Positions 49,949 through 60,632 of a stretch of 64,000 bases of DNA are shown here, piece after piece. Both the position numbers and the translations under genes were made by a program. The notes beneath the pieces were generated by a model. It saw only the letters and a program-made list of their open reading frames with translations, was not told the DNA's origin and searched no databases. Position 1 is the stretch's first letter. Each line of letters begins with the position of its first letter. Location of the stretch: the NCBI RefSeq assembly GCF_900176345.1, contig NZ_FWXU01000016.1:1-64000 (forward strand). Reading direction: 5' to 3'. The DNA is from Rhizobium sp. RU36D. GTDB taxonomy: Bacteria; Pseudomonadota; Alphaproteobacteria; Rhizobiales; Rhizobiaceae.

Positions 49949-50245
49949 TCAGATCTCCGCCTTGGTGTGGAAGTGCTGCATCAGCGTAACAGCTGATATG
50001 GCTGCTATGTAAGGCGCGAAAACGGGGTCCGACTGCACTTTGGCCGCCGCCGCATCGGCGCTCGCTTTGTCGGACCATTCCACGAGGTCGGCAATCGTGT
50101 TGCTGTCCTCCGCGGCGCTCAGCGCGCGCCAGCTGATGAAGCCGGGATAGCCGCGGATGGCCTCCATGGCGGCGTGGCGGGCCTTGTCGGCAGCAGAGGC
50201 GTCGGCGATGGTGCAGATGGCGATTTCGAGGATGGTGGTGGTCAT
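49949..50245 (-). CDS. Antibiotic biosynthesis monooxygenase-like dimeric alpha/beta barrel protein
   Basis: 98 residues. The fold is suggested by ILEIAICTIADASAADKARHAAMEAIRGYPGFISWRAL and by IADLVEWSDKASADAAAAKV. Such proteins may be small oxygenases or stress proteins. AGGAG lies 8 bases before ATG 50245. Divergent from the WYL regulator next door, which may regulate it. Confidence 0.7.
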   Translation of the reverse strand: MTTTILEIAICTIADASAADKARHAAMEAIRGYPGFISWRALSAAEDSNTIADLVEWSDKASADAAAAKVQSDPVFAPYIAAISAVTLMQHFHTKAEI

Positions 50246-50342
50246 GACGATCTCCTGACTTTGATGATGGCTTGGATGATGGCTTGACCTATCACGCTGC
50301 TCTTGCCAGCCTTGTGGCCATTGCCTTCTTAAGGGAGTGAGC

Positions 50343-51026
50343 ATGCGCCCCGCCGACCGATTGTTTCGTATCATCCAGCTCATGCGCTCGACCGGCCGCG
50401 CGATGACGGCAGCGGAGATCGCTGAGAAGATGGAGGTGGCGCCGCGCACCATCTATCGCGACATGGAGCATCTGATGGCCTCCGGCGCGCCGATCGATGG
50501 CGAGCGTGGTGTGGGCTATCTGCTGCGCGAAGCCTTCGACGCGCCGCCGCTGACCTTCACCTTCGAGCAGTTGGAGGCCCTGGCCTTCGGCATCCGGGCG
50601 GTGGAAATGCTGGGCGATCCTCGACTTGGGCAGGCGGCGCGCGAGGCGCGGGACAAGATGATGGGCATCCTGCCGCCGGAGCATGCGGCCCGGTTGAAGG
50701 CGGCCCCCATTCATGCCTTTCGCGGACACGCCCAGCCGATGCCGCCGGAATGCCTTGGCGATGTCAGGGCGGCGCTGTCGGCCAATCGCAAGGTTTGGAT
50801 CGCCTATCACTCGCTCGCCGGCGAGCGCAGCCAGCGGGTGGTCTGGCCGCTGGCGCTGGTCAATTTCGGCCCGATCTGGGTGATGACGGCGTGGTGCGAG
50901 ACCCGCGATGCGTTCCGCGACTTTCGCCTCGACCGTGTCGAGGATTGGAAGGTGCTCGGCGAGCGCTTCCAGGCCGGGCCGCACCAGACCTACGAGGTCT
51001 ATCTGGCCGGTCTGGAAGCGAGTTGA
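50343..51026 (+). CDS. YafY-type WYL-domain regulator
   Basis: 227 residues. N-terminal helix-turn-helix (RLFRIIQLMRSTGRAMTAAEIAEKMEVAPRTIYRDMEHL) and C-terminal WYL-like ligand domain (AYHSLAGERSQRVVWPLALVNFGPIWVMTAWCE, FRLDRVEDWKVLGERF). AGGGAG precedes ATG 50343. It likely controls the divergent monooxygenase-like gene; the 97-base gap between them is a plausible operator region. Confidence 0.87.
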   Translation: MRPADRLFRIIQLMRSTGRAMTAAEIAEKMEVAPRTIYRDMEHLMASGAPIDGERGVGYLLREAFDAPPLTFTFEQLEALAFGIRAVEMLGDPRLGQAAREARDKMMGILPPEHAARLKAAPIHAFRGHAQPMPPECLGDVRAALSANRKVWIAYHSLAGERSQRVVWPLALVNFGPIWVMTAWCETRDAFRDFRLDRVEDWKVLGERFQAGPHQTYEVYLAGLEAS

Positions 51027-52613
51027 TCAGAAATCGGTCGCCACGCCGCCCTCGGCCTTGCGCCGGGTGACGAAGGCATCGAGTTCTTCTTCGATCGCTG
51101 GATCGAGCGGCGGCTTCTCATAGCGCGCCAGGGTTTCCTTGAACACGCGATTGGCGTGATCATAGGTGGTCGGCCGACCCGCATCGGTCCAGGTTTCGAA
51201 ATTGCGCCAGTCGGAAAGGATCGGCGAGTAGAAGGCGGTTTCATAGCGCGCCAGCGTGTGGGCCGTGCCGAAGAAATGGCCGCCGGGGCCGACCTCGCGC
51301 ACAGCGTCGAGCGCCAGCGCATCCTTGCTGACGTCGAGGGGTTTGAGGAACTCCGCCACCATCTGCAGCATGTCGACGTCGAGGATGAATTTCTCGAAGG
51401 AGGCGGTCAGGCCGCCCTCGGTCCAGCCGGCAGCATGCATAATGAAGTTGCCGCCGCCCTGGGTCAGCGCCCAAAGGGAGAGGGCGGATTCATAGGCCGA
51501 CTGCGCATCCAGGGTATTGGAGGCATTGGTGTTGGAGGTGCGATAGGGGATGCCGTAGCGGCGCGCCAGCTGTCCGCCTGCGATCACCGCCTTCATGTAT
51601 TCGGGCGTGCCGAAGGCCGGCGCGCCGGTCTTCATGTCGACATTGGAGGTGAAGCCGCCATACATCACCGGGGCGCCCTTGCGGACCATCTGGGTGAACG
51701 CAATGCCGCACAAGGCTTCGGCATTCTGCTGGACCAGCGCCCCGGCAATGGTGACCGGTGCCATCGCTCCCGCCAGCGTGAAGGGGGTGACGACGACCAC
51801 CTGGTTGCGAGATGACATTTCGATGATGCCCTGGAGCATCGGGCCATCGAGGCGGAGCGGCGACGACGAGTTGATGATGGTGAAGAGTGAGGGTTCACGT
51901 TCCATCTGCTCCATGGAAATACCGCGGCCGATACGGGTGATTTCCAACGCATCGAGGTTGCGCTGCCGGCCGAGCGAATAGGCATGGAACACCTTGTCGG
52001 TGAGCTTGACCATGTCCGAGAGGCAATCGAGATGGCGCACCGATGCGTGGATATCGATCGGCTCGACCGGATAGCCGCCTGTGGTGTGGATCACGTCATA
52101 GGATTGCGCGAGCTTGACCAGCTTGCGGTAGTCCTCCTGGTTGCCGGCGCGGCGGCCACCTTCGCGGTCGGCCACGAAAGGCGCGCTGGCGATCTGGGCA
52201 AAGACGAGGTTGTTGCCGCCGATCTCGACATTGCGGGCGGGATTGCGGGCATGCATGGTGAATTGCGACGGGGCGGAGGAAATCATCTCAAGGATCAGTC
52301 CGCGGTCGAACCGCACCCGCTCCGACCCTTCCGTCACCGAGGCTCCGGCGCGGCGCATGATCGCGCGCGCCTCCGGCAGGATGATATCCATGCCTATTTC
52401 CTCAAGGATGGTCAGCGATGCCTCGTGGATATCGTTGAGCGCCTCGGGGTCGAGCAGTTCGGTTTTCGCCATCCGGTTGACGAGATTGCGGTAGTTGGAG
52501 CCGCTGTTGGCGCGGCTGCGCTCGGCGCCGCGTCCGCCCCCGCGACGGCGGCGTTCTGTCGGGGATGGCATTGTCTCGAGATCAGTCGTGCCTGCGTTGC
52601 CGATGTCGCTCAT
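51027..52613 (-). CDS. Trimethylamine methyltransferase (MttB) family protein, non-pyrrolysine type
   Basis: 528 residues. MttB superfamily marks are NDIHEASLTILEEIGMDI, ARNPARNVEIGG, TGGYPVEPIDIHASVRHLDCL, VVVTPFTLAGAMAPVTIAGALVQQNAEALCGI and GPGGHFFGTAHTLARYETAFY. No internal amber codon is present, so it belongs with pyrrolysine-free homologues that demethylate glycine betaine or related quaternary amines. The partner corrinoid protein is not in the window. A basic Gly/Arg-rich N-terminus is encoded before residue 40. Confidence 0.85.
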   Translation of the reverse strand: MSDIGNAGTTDLETMPSPTERRRRGGGRGAERSRANSGSNYRNLVNRMAKTELLDPEALNDIHEASLTILEEIGMDIILPEARAIMRRAGASVTEGSERVRFDRGLILEMISSAPSQFTMHARNPARNVEIGGNNLVFAQIASAPFVADREGGRRAGNQEDYRKLVKLAQSYDVIHTTGGYPVEPIDIHASVRHLDCLSDMVKLTDKVFHAYSLGRQRNLDALEITRIGRGISMEQMEREPSLFTIINSSSPLRLDGPMLQGIIEMSSRNQVVVVTPFTLAGAMAPVTIAGALVQQNAEALCGIAFTQMVRKGAPVMYGGFTSNVDMKTGAPAFGTPEYMKAVIAGGQLARRYGIPYRTSNTNASNTLDAQSAYESALSLWALTQGGGNFIMHAAGWTEGGLTASFEKFILDVDMLQMVAEFLKPLDVSKDALALDAVREVGPGGHFFGTAHTLARYETAFYSPILSDWRNFETWTDAGRPTTYDHANRVFKETLARYEKPPLDPAIEEELDAFVTRRKAEGGVATDF

Positions 52614-52839
52614 GGTATATCCGCTGTGTTATCCTCGACATCGATTTCTGACAGAATTTGCGGCGCGATGGCGTGGCTGTTTGCGACCACAGGCTGACTT
52701 TCCCAGAACATCCGCGAAAAGTCCGCGCGGCTTCGTCTCTGAAAACAGAATACTGTTGCCGTTAAGAGTCGACGCGTAAAAGCTGTGTTAGTGATTCTTC
52801 GTTTACCATAATGCGACAGTCGCAGGCGGGAGGTGCATA

Positions 52840-55800
52840 TTGACGACGGAAGATAATGGCCTGCTGGCACTTGCCTGCACCAGGATCCGTGCGCTCAAGG
52901 TGCCGGCCTATGTCAAGGACAGCGAGCTGCGCTATGTCGCGGTCAACGACGCCTATGCGCGCTTCTTCGGCCTGACGGTCGAGGATTTCATCGGCCAGAC
53001 CTTTGCCGACCTTTCGGACCGCCCCGAGGACGAGGCCTGCGAGGAGCGCGAGCGCCGCACGCTGGTCTTCGGAGAGGAAGAAAGCGCCTTGTGTTTCGAT
53101 CCGTTCTCCCCGGCGCGCTATCGCGTGCGCCTGGAAAAATTCGAAACCGATGACGGCTCCGTCTATGTTTTCGGGATGTTTGACGAGACCGAGGTGCAGC
53201 GCGCATCCGGTGGCCAGTCCAGCTTCACCCGAACCTCGTCCGACCAGCATGGTTTGTCGGAAGAACTGTGCCGCACGATCCTGGAAAATGCGCCCAGCGG
53301 CGTCTATGTGCGGGATGCATCCCACCAGACGATCTTCGTGAACCGCAGCTATTTGGCGCTGCGCGGCCTGAAGGCCGAGGATGTGCTTGGGAAGGTCGAG
53401 GTCGAGACCTTTGGCGAGCTTGGCGAGCAGTATTACGACAACAATCAGAAGCTTCTCGATACGGGCGAGTCGGTTCAGGCCTTCGATACCGTTCTTCATG
53501 AAGACGGCACCGCCGTGCCGATCGTTTCCCGGACGATGCGGGTGGAGACAAGCGACGGCGAGCGCTACATCGTCGGATCGGTCAACGACATCTCCCAGCA
53601 GATGGCGCGCGAGGCCGAACTTGACGCCGCCAGGCAGGAGGCCGAGGGCCTGCACCTGCATCTGGAGACCCTGTTGCGGGCGCTGCCGGTCGGTATTCTG
53701 ATCGTCGATCCGGACTTCGTGATCGAATATGCCAATGACGCATTCTACGATGTGTGGAAGGTCGAACATGACTTCGACATCACCGGCTGGACCTATCGGC
53801 AGTTCCTGGAATATGGCCTGCAGGTTGGTGCGCAAAATCTGGAATGCGATACGGTCGATGCGCTCTATCGGCGCCGCGTGGAGCAGTTGCGGGCAAATGA
53901 TTCGCGCTCGGCCTGGGAGTTGATAAGCCCCCATGGCGATGTCTTCGCCGTCCACAGCAAGCGGCTGGAAACCGGCAAGTATCTGATCGCCTATTCCAAC
54001 ATCACGGCGCTCCGGCAGCGGGAGCTGGAAACCAGCCTTTATCGGTCTGCGCTTGAGCAGATGCAGGTGCCGGTCTTCCTGCGCGATAGCGCCGGCCGTC
54101 TGGTGTTCATGAACGCCGCCTATGAACAGATCCTCGGCGGTCCACGCGAGCGATTCCTGGGCAAGACGGAAAGCGAGATGTTCCCTCAGACGGGGGAGGA
54201 GCTGCGAGAGCAGAACGAGGCCGTGCTTCGGGACAATGCAACGGTTGAAAAACACGAGGTGCTTACCTTCGAAGATGGCCGGCAGATGCCAGTCATCACG
54301 CGGGTGGAGCGCATCGAAACCACGGACCAGCGGCGATATCTGGTCGGCTCGATCACCGACGTGTCCGCGCTGAAGACCCGCGAGCAGCAATTGATCGAAG
54401 CGCAGGGACAGGCGGAGCGCTTCTCGGCTTATCTCAATGGTATCCTGCGCAGCATGCCGGTTGGGGTGCTGATCCTGGGCAAGGACCGCACGATCGAATT
54501 CGCCAATGCGAAAGTCGCCGAGATCTGGGAATGGCCGGTCACCGAAACCCTTGAGGGCCACAGTTTCCTGGAATTCGAGCAGATCCGGCACGAGCAGGGC
54601 TGGACCTGGTGGAGCGACCTGGACTTTTCGGCCGAAGCGGGCCAGCGGCTTGAGGAATTGCGGGTTGTCGAAGAAACACCCCACCAGGAGCTTAAGGCAT
54701 CCGACGGCAAGATGGTGGTGGTCACCTGCCAGGCGATCATCGATGGCCGCGTGCTCATCACCTATTCCGACATCACCGACGTGCGCCAGCGCGAGCAGGA
54801 GATCAGCGAGGCGCGGGCGCGGCTGGCCGAACTTGGCCAGGTGATGCGCGACGCCACGCGCGTGATGTCACAGGGCCTGCTGGTGATCGAGGGCGAAGAG
54901 ATCAAGCTGGCCAATGACGCGCTGCCAGAAATCCTCGATCTGCCGCCACACCTTGTGGCGCAGGGACAGCCATGGCGCGCCTGCTTCGACCACTGCGCCG
55001 CGCGTGGCGATTTCGGCGACAATCCGGACGAGTTTTTCCAGGCCTGGACGGCCGACGGGGAAGACATCAAGCCCTTCTCGGTTGTCTTCCTGGCCGACCG
55101 GAAGACCTGGGTGCAGATGGAAGTGACGGTGAGCGGCCGTGGGCGCTGGACCATCGCCTGCACCGATGTCACCGAGATCAAGCAGCGCGAACAAGAGCTG
55201 ACGGAACTGCTGCTGCGGGCCGAGACCGCCGACCGCGCCAAGTCCGAATTCCTGGCCAATATGAGCCATGAAATCCGCACGCCGATGAACGGTGTGCTCG
55301 GCATGGCGGAGCTTCTGTCCAAGTCGGCGATGGACACCCGGCAGAAGACCTTTGTCGATATCATCGTCAAGTCAGGAAATGCGCTGCTGACGATCATCAA
55401 CGATATCCTGGACTTCTCCAAGATCGATGCCGGGCAGCTCAGCCTGCGCAAGGCGCCTTTCGATCCTGTGGAAGCGATCGAGGATGTCGCAACGCTCTTA
55501 TCGACATCCGCCGCGGAAAAGGACATCGAACTCATCGTGCGTGGCGACGCAACCATGCGCCATATGGTGGTCGGCGATGCCGGGCGCTTCCGTCAGATTG
55601 TCACCAATCTCGTCGGCAATGCCGTGAAATTCACGGAAAAGGGCCATGTGCTGATCGAGCTTTCGTCCGAGCCGGCGGAGCCGGGCCATGTGATGACGGC
55701 GATCCGCATCGAGGATACCGGCATCGGCATTCCGCCATCCAAGCGCGATGCGATCTTCGACAAGTTCTCCCAGGTGGATGCCTCCTCGACCCGCCGTCAT

Positions 55801-56862
55801 GAAGGAACCGGTCTTGGTCTCGCGATCACGGCGGGGCTGGTGGACCTGTTCGGCGGGCGGATCGAGGTGGAGAGCGAAGTGGGCAGGGGATCGGTTTTCA
55901 CCGTCTATCTGCCTTTCGTCATCGCCAAGGACCGCCAGAGGCTGAACCCGGTGCCGTTCAACGTTCAGGACGCGCGCATCCTGGTCATCGACGACAATGC
56001 CATCAACCGGCGTATCCTGACCGAGCAACTGGCGAATTGGGGCTTTGACGGCGTGGCCGTCGAGAATGGCCGTTATGCGCTGGCGATCCTGGACGAGGCG
56101 GCGCGCACGGGCATCGCCATCGACGCTCTGGTGATCGATTACCAGATGCCCGGCATGAACGGCATGGATGTGGCGCGCTTGATCCGCGGGGACCGGCGGT
56201 TCGACGATATCGCCATCATCTTCCTGACCTCCATGGACATGGTCGGCGACGAACACATCTTCCGCGAACTCAACGTGCAGGCCCATCTGATGAAGCCGGC
56301 GCGCGCCTATATGCTGCGTGCTGCGATCGTCGATGTGGTGCGGGCAGGGCGTATCAGGCGCGGCAGCGGGACAAGGCACGTGGAGCCAGCCTCAGAACTG
56401 CCCGAGATAACCATGCGCGAACCGCAGGCGACAACGGCGTCCGCCGTGCTCAAGTCGCATCCGGCCGTGCTGGTCGCCGAGGACAACGAGGTCAACCAGA
56501 TCGTCTTCACCCAGATCCTGCATGGCATGGGGATCGAATTCGTCATCGTCGCCAATGGCGCGGCGGCGGTCGAATCCTACAAGCGGCTGGATCCGGGCGT
56601 AATCCTCATGGACGTGTCGATGCCGGTGATGAACGGCCATGAGGCAACGCGAGCGATCCGCGCACTCGAGGCGCAAGCCGGAGATGGCCGCCATGTGCCG
56701 ATCATCGGGGTGACGGCCCATGCGCTGGAAAGCGACCGGGAGCTGTGTCTCGCCGCCGGCATGGACGACTACATGTCGAAGCCGATCAGCCCCGAACTGC
56801 TGGAGCAGAAGATCGATCGCTGGATGCTCACCCAACCAGGCCGCCAGAGCGGGGCGAGGTGA
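52840..56862 (+). CDS. Cytoplasmic hybrid histidine kinase with six PAS domains and two receivers
   Basis: 1340 residues, no membrane segment. PAS-like domains begin near residues 5, 143, 270, 400, 528 and 668, each with a VPVF, GVYVRD or GILIVD-type core. HisKA follows with His810 ([15 protein letters not shown]), then the ATPase N-box [17 protein letters not shown] and GTGLGLAI. Receiver 1 has Asp1100 (LVIDYQMPG) and receiver 2 Asp1258 (ILMDVSMPV). No Hpt domain is present, so a separate phosphotransfer protein is expected. Start TTG 52840 has GGGAGG upstream. Likely integrates redox, light or small-ligand signals. Confidence 0.9.
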   Translation: MTTEDNGLLALACTRIRALKVPAYVKDSELRYVAVNDAYARFFGLTVEDFIGQTFADLSDRPEDEACEERERRTLVFGEEESALCFDPFSPARYRVRLEKFETDDGSVYVFGMFDETEVQRASGGQSSFTRTSSDQHGLSEELCRTILENAPSGVYVRDASHQTIFVNRSYLALRGLKAEDVLGKVEVETFGELGEQYYDNNQKLLDTGESVQAFDTVLHEDGTAVPIVSRTMRVETSDGERYIVGSVNDISQQMAREAELDAARQEAEGLHLHLETLLRALPVGILIVDPDFVIEYANDAFYDVWKVEHDFDITGWTYRQFLEYGLQVGAQNLECDTVDALYRRRVEQLRANDSRSAWELISPHGDVFAVHSKRLETGKYLIAYSNITALRQRELETSLYRSALEQMQVPVFLRDSAGRLVFMNAAYEQILGGPRERFLGKTESEMFPQTGEELREQNEAVLRDNATVEKHEVLTFEDGRQMPVITRVERIETTDQRRYLVGSITDVSALKTREQQLIEAQGQAERFSAYLNGILRSMPVGVLILGKDRTIEFANAKVAEIWEWPVTETLEGHSFLEFEQIRHEQGWTWWSDLDFSAEAGQRLEELRVVEETPHQELKASDGKMVVVTCQAIIDGRVLITYSDITDVRQREQEISEARARLAELGQVMRDATRVMSQGLLVIEGEEIKLANDALPEILDLPPHLVAQGQPWRACFDHCAARGDFGDNPDEFFQAWTADGEDIKPFSVVFLADRKTWVQMEVTVSGRGRWTIACTDVTEIKQREQELTELLLRAETADRAKSEFLANMSHEIRTPMNGVLGMAELLSKSAMDTRQKTFVDIIVKSGNALLTIINDILDFSKIDAGQLSLRKAPFDPVEAIEDVATLLSTSAAEKDIELIVRGDATMRHMVVGDAGRFRQIVTNLVGNAVKFTEKGHVLIELSSEPAEPGHVMTAIRIEDTGIGIPPSKRDAIFDKFSQVDASSTRRHEGTGLGLAITAGLVDLFGGRIEVESEVGRGSVFTVYLPFVIAKDRQRLNPVPFNVQDARILVIDDNAINRRILTEQLANWGFDGVAVENGRYALAILDEAARTGIAIDALVIDYQMPGMNGMDVARLIRGDRRFDDIAIIFLTSMDMVGDEHIFRELNVQAHLMKPARAYMLRAAIVDVVRAGRIRRGSGTRHVEPASELPEITMREPQATTASAVLKSHPAVLVAEDNEVNQIVFTQILHGMGIEFVIVANGAAAVESYKRLDPGVILMDVSMPVMNGHEATRAIRALEAQAGDGRHVPIIGVTAHALESDRELCLAAGMDDYMSKPISPELLEQKIDRWMLTQPGRQSGAR

Positions 56863-56872
56863 GGGAAGAATA

Positions 56873-57604
56873 TCAGGCCTTTGTGCCGCAAAGCATTTCG
56901 CGCTTGCCGGCAAAGCCCTTGCGCCGCTCGACCTGAAAGCCCGACGCGGTGAGGTTGCGGCGCACGAAGCCCGCTGCGGCATAGGTCGCAAAGGTGCCAT
57001 CCGGCGACGTCTTGGCATGGAGCGCCTGCATCAGCTCCAGCGACCACATGTCAGGGTTTCTGGCCGGCGCGAAGCCATCGAGAAACCAGGCGTCGAAGGT
57101 CGTGTCCTGCGCCCGGATCCCCGTGAGCGCCGGACCGCAGACCACCGTCAGGCGCGTCTGCGCGTCGAGATCGAGGGCGATTGTGCCCTTGGGCTGGTCC
57201 GGCCACAGCGCGACCAGGGCTTCCCGTTCCGCATCGATCTGCGGAAAGCGGATAAGCGCACGATCCAGCTCCTGCGCTGTCATGGGATAGAGTTCGAAGG
57301 ATGTGAAGGACAGAAAGCCTAGGGGTGTGCGGCTTTCCTTCCACTGGCGCCAGGTCTCGCACAGGTTCAATCCGGTGCCGAAGCCGAGTTCGCCGATCTG
57401 GAACGCACCGTCCCTGGTCCAGCGCTGCGGCAGGCCGTTGCCGCCGAGGAAGACGTGATCGCATTCCAGGCGGCCATCGGTGCGGCAATAAAAGTGGTCG
57501 CCAAAGGCGGTCGAATAGGGCATATCGCCCTCATGCCATTCGAGGCTTTGCTGCTCGTTGCCGCGTTCTGGGCCGTTTTCCGGATCGCTGATGGAACTGA
57601 TCAT
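56873..57604 (-). CDS. mnmD: tRNA 5-methylaminomethyl-2-thiouridine methyltransferase (MnmD)
   Basis: 243 residues. Equivalent to the N-terminal half of bifunctional MnmC: LEWHEGDMPYSTAFGDHFYC, SAM-binding IGELGFGTGLNLCETW, PMTAQELDRAL, FDAWFLDGFAPARNPDMWS, and TFATYAAAGFVRRNLTASGFQVERRKGFAGKREML. It adds the final methyl group at U34 of certain tRNAs. Its start codon overlaps that of the oppositely read oxidoreductase by two bases. Confidence 0.9.
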   Translation of the reverse strand: MISSISDPENGPERGNEQQSLEWHEGDMPYSTAFGDHFYCRTDGRLECDHVFLGGNGLPQRWTRDGAFQIGELGFGTGLNLCETWRQWKESRTPLGFLSFTSFELYPMTAQELDRALIRFPQIDAEREALVALWPDQPKGTIALDLDAQTRLTVVCGPALTGIRAQDTTFDAWFLDGFAPARNPDMWSLELMQALHAKTSPDGTFATYAAAGFVRRNLTASGFQVERRKGFAGKREMLCGTKA

Positions 57605-58781
57605 GGGACATGCCGATACGGCCGGGGCGGGCCGCCGTCAATCGCCGGTGACGCTTTTGATCGTCGGCGGCGGCATTATGGGCCTCTGGGCCGCCGTCAA
57701 GGCGGGGCGGGCCGGCATCGACACACTGCTGATCGACGGGTCGGGTGTTGCGAGCGGCGCAAGCGGCGGCATTCTCGGCGCCCTGATGCCGCATATGCCC
57801 GATCGCTGGTCGGCCAAGAAGCAGTTCCAGTTCGACGCCCTCCTGTCTCTGGAGGAGGAGATCGCCGCACTCGAGGCCGAGACAGGGCTTGATGCCGGCT
57901 ATCGTCGCTGCGGCCGGCTGATCCCCTTGCCAAAGCCGCATCTGGTGGACATCGCGCTGGGGCATCAGCGCGATGCCGACATACACTGGCGCCAGGGTAG
58001 CCGCAGCTTCGCCTGGAATGTCATTACCGCACCGCTGGAGGCCGGATGGCCCGTCGTGGAGACCGGTCAGCCTCTGGTCCATGATACCTTTGCCGCGCGC
58101 GTCTCGCCCCGTGGGCTGACGGCCGCGCTGCGCCGCTCGGCGGAACGCCTGGCAAATGTCAGCATCATGGAGGGCACTGATGTTGTCGGCTTCGATACTG
58201 CAGGATCTGCAGCTTTGTTGTCCGACGGGGAGAGGATCGCCTACGGCCACTGTATCGTCGCAGCTGGCCATCGGTCCTTCGACCTTCTCGCCTCGCTTGG
58301 CCCGGATCTGCCGCGGCCGCTCGGACAGGCTGTCAAGGGGCAGGCCGCCCTTTTGCGGGCCGCGATCAATCCCGATCTGCCGCTGGTCTTTCTCGATGGC
58401 CTCTACATCGTGCCGCATGGCGACGGCACGGTTGCCATCGGCAGCACCAGCGAAAACAGCTTCGATCAGCCCTTCGACACCGATTCCCAGCTGGAGGACT
58501 TGACCGCGCGGGCCCGTGCGCTCGTTCCGTCGCTGCATGACGCAGATGTGATCGCGCGTTGGGCAGGGCTTAGGCCGAAGGCGATCGAGCGCGATCCCAT
58601 GGTAGGTCCGCATCCCGAGCACGGGAATGTTCTGGCCCTCACCGGCGGCTTCAAGGTGAGCTTCGGCCTTGCCCACCGGCTCGCAGAGGCCGTGCTCGCC
58701 CCCCTGACGGGCGCCTCGATTTCCCTTCCGCCGGGCTTTGACATGGCCCATCACCTGGCGTCCGCTTCGCGTCAAAGATGA
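57603..58781 (+). CDS. FAD-dependent oxidoreductase (MnmC C-terminal-like / DAO family)
   Basis: 392 residues. An N-terminal FAD site (TLLIVGGGIMGLWAAVKAGRAGIDTLLID) and GASGGILGALMPHMPD, then a DAO fold with WAGLRPKAIERDPMVGPHPEHGNVLALTGGFKVSFGLAHRLAE. Next to mnmD, it may be the other half of a split MnmC, turning carboxymethylaminomethyl-U34 into aminomethyl-U34. A glycine oxidase-like role cannot be excluded. GTG 57648 is a possible later start that would relieve the overlap with mnmD. Confidence 0.8.
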   Translation: MGHADTAGAGRRQSPVTLLIVGGGIMGLWAAVKAGRAGIDTLLIDGSGVASGASGGILGALMPHMPDRWSAKKQFQFDALLSLEEEIAALEAETGLDAGYRRCGRLIPLPKPHLVDIALGHQRDADIHWRQGSRSFAWNVITAPLEAGWPVVETGQPLVHDTFAARVSPRGLTAALRRSAERLANVSIMEGTDVVGFDTAGSAALLSDGERIAYGHCIVAAGHRSFDLLASLGPDLPRPLGQAVKGQAALLRAAINPDLPLVFLDGLYIVPHGDGTVAIGSTSENSFDQPFDTDSQLEDLTARARALVPSLHDADVIARWAGLRPKAIERDPMVGPHPEHGNVLALTGGFKVSFGLAHRLAEAVLAPLTGASISLPPGFDMAHHLASASRQR

Positions 58782-58890
58782 AGTGCAGGGGCCTTTGCCC
58801 GTCGTGATCCTGTCACGCAAATCACCTAACTGCTTGCCTATAACGTTAATTGCTAAAGTTTGTCGGCGACAGACGGACGAGGTGATCAGC

Positions 58891-59598
58891 ATGCGGTATG
58901 CCATCTTCTTCACGCCACCTCCGAGCGATCCGCTGACGCTTGTGGCTGCCAGCTGGCTGGGTCGCAACGCCTATTCCGATGCACCGGTCGATCATCCCGA
59001 TGTCCGCGGGCTGGGCATCCATGAGATCGCCTATTACACGGCAATGCCCCGTCGCTACGGTTTCCACGCGACGATCAAGGCGCCGTTCCGCCTCAATGAC
59101 GGCATGAGCGAGTCGGCACTGTTGCGCGACATGATGCGTTTTGCCGGTACGATCGAGCCGTTTGAAATTCCCCGTCTTGAGGTTCTGCGGCTCGGGGATC
59201 ATTTCGGCCTGGCGCCGGCCCGACCCTGCGACAGCCTGCAATTCGTGTCGTCGGCCGTGATCCAGGAATTCGATGCCTTTCGTGCGCCCCTCAGTGAAGC
59301 CGAGATCGAGCGGCGCAATCCGGATGGTCTATCGGCGACGCAATTCGCCAACCTGCATCGCTGGGGTGATCCCTATGTGATGGAAGAATACCGCTTCCGC
59401 ATGACCTTGACCGGCCCCGTGGGTGGCGGCGACATGGCGCGGGTGGACAGGGCGCTGCACGCCCTGTTCGACCCATTGCTGGAGGAGCCCGTTGTGTTTT
59501 CCAACCTGGCGCTGTTCATCGAACGGGAGGTCGGCGCGCCGTTCCAGGTTCATTCGCTGCACCCCATGGGCAGGGTTTCGGCCCGCCGCATCGCCTGA
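58891..59598 (+). CDS. DUF1045 protein (2H phosphoesterase-like)
   Basis: 235 residues. MRYAIFFTPPPSDPL, MPRRYGFHATIKAPFRL, LALFIEREVGAPFQVHSLHPMG are typical of DUF1045, a group with two HxT/S motifs of the 2H phosphoesterase fold; HATIKA is the first and VHSLHP-like the second. Members near phosphonate genes are known but none is present here. ATG 58891 chosen because the protein character starts there. Confidence 0.8.
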   Translation: MRYAIFFTPPPSDPLTLVAASWLGRNAYSDAPVDHPDVRGLGIHEIAYYTAMPRRYGFHATIKAPFRLNDGMSESALLRDMMRFAGTIEPFEIPRLEVLRLGDHFGLAPARPCDSLQFVSSAVIQEFDAFRAPLSEAEIERRNPDGLSATQFANLHRWGDPYVMEEYRFRMTLTGPVGGGDMARVDRALHALFDPLLEEPVVFSNLALFIEREVGAPFQVHSLHPMGRVSARRIA

Positions 59599-59711
59599 CG
59601 GTGGGCCCGACCTCAGGACGAAAAAGGCAACAGCCCGGTCCAAGTTTTGCATCTCGACAAGCCTGCATGGGATGCTTACCGTTCGCGGCATCAAGACCAA
59701 GGTGATGCCCG

Positions 59712-60632
59712 ATGCATAAAGACTATCCCCGCGACCTCATCGGCTACGGCCGCTCCACCCCCGATCCGAAATGGCCAGGCGATGCCCGCGTCGCGGTGCA
59801 ATTTGTGCTCAACTATGAGGAAGGCGGCGAAAGCTGCATTCTCGACGGCGATCCGGCCTCGGAAAATCTCCTGTCGGAGATCGTCGGGGCGCAGCCCTGG
59901 CCCGGCCAGCGCAACCTCAACATGGAGTCGATCTACGAATATGGTTCGCGCGCCGGCTTCTGGCGCTTGTGGCGCATGTTCACCGACCGCAAGGTTGCCG
60001 TCACGGTCTATGGGGTCACGCTTGCGATGGCGCGCAATCCCGAGGCCGTGGCTGCCATGAAGGAAGCAGACTGGGAAATTGCCAGCCACGGCTATCGCTG
60101 GCTGGAATACAAGGACTTTCCCGTCTACGTGGAGCGCCAGCATATTTTGGAGGCGGTGCGCCTGCATAAGGAGCTGACCGGCTCCCATCCGCTCGGCATG
60201 TATCAGGGCAAGCCCTCCGACAACACGCTGCGGCTGGTTATGGAGGAGGGCGGCTTCATGTATTCCTCCGACAGCTATGCCGATGACCTGCCATATTGGG
60301 TCAAGGGCGTGGACGGCAAACCCTTCCTCATCATTCCCTATACGCTCGAAACCAATGACATGCGCTTTGCCACGCCGCAGGGCTTCAATTCCGGCGACCA
60401 GTTCTTCACCTATCTCAAGGACGCCTTTGACGTGCTCTACGAGGAAGGCAAGGCCGGCAGCCCAAAGATGATGTCCGTCGGCCTGCATTGCCGCCTCGTC
60501 GGTCGACCCGGTCGTGCCGCGGCGCTCGCCCGCTTCATCGACTATGTCACCAGCCACGAGAAGGTCTGGATCCCCAAGCGCATCGAGATCGCCGAACACT
60601 GGCATAAGCATCACAAGCCGGACACCATCTGA
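59712..60632 (+). CDS. puuE: Allantoinase PuuE
   Basis: 306 residues. Polysaccharide deacetylase-type fold with metal site. DLIGYGRSTPDPKWPGDARVAVQFVLNYEEGGESCILDGD is the hallmark of PuuE, followed by NMESIYEYGSRAGFWRLWR, EIASHGYRWLEYKD and GMYQGKPSDNT. It hydrolyses allantoin to allantoate. The last base of its stop overlaps uraD, so the two are coupled; both belong to urate breakdown. Confidence 0.93.
   Translation: MHKDYPRDLIGYGRSTPDPKWPGDARVAVQFVLNYEEGGESCILDGDPASENLLSEIVGAQPWPGQRNLNMESIYEYGSRAGFWRLWRMFTDRKVAVTVYGVTLAMARNPEAVAAMKEADWEIASHGYRWLEYKDFPVYVERQHILEAVRLHKELTGSHPLGMYQGKPSDNTLRLVMEEGGFMYSSDSYADDLPYWVKGVDGKPFLIIPYTLETNDMRFATPQGFNSGDQFFTYLKDAFDVLYEEGKAGSPKMMSVGLHCRLVGRPGRAAALARFIDYVTSHEKVWIPKRIEIAEHWHKHHKPDTI

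Noticed and set aside
51027..52613. Pyrrolysine-containing trimethylamine methyltransferase
   Set aside because: The frame has no internal TAG, so it is the non-pyrrolysine type.
52762..54684. A 640-residue - strand frame opposite the hybrid kinase
   Set aside because: The + strand encodes complete PAS and kinase motifs over the same bases.
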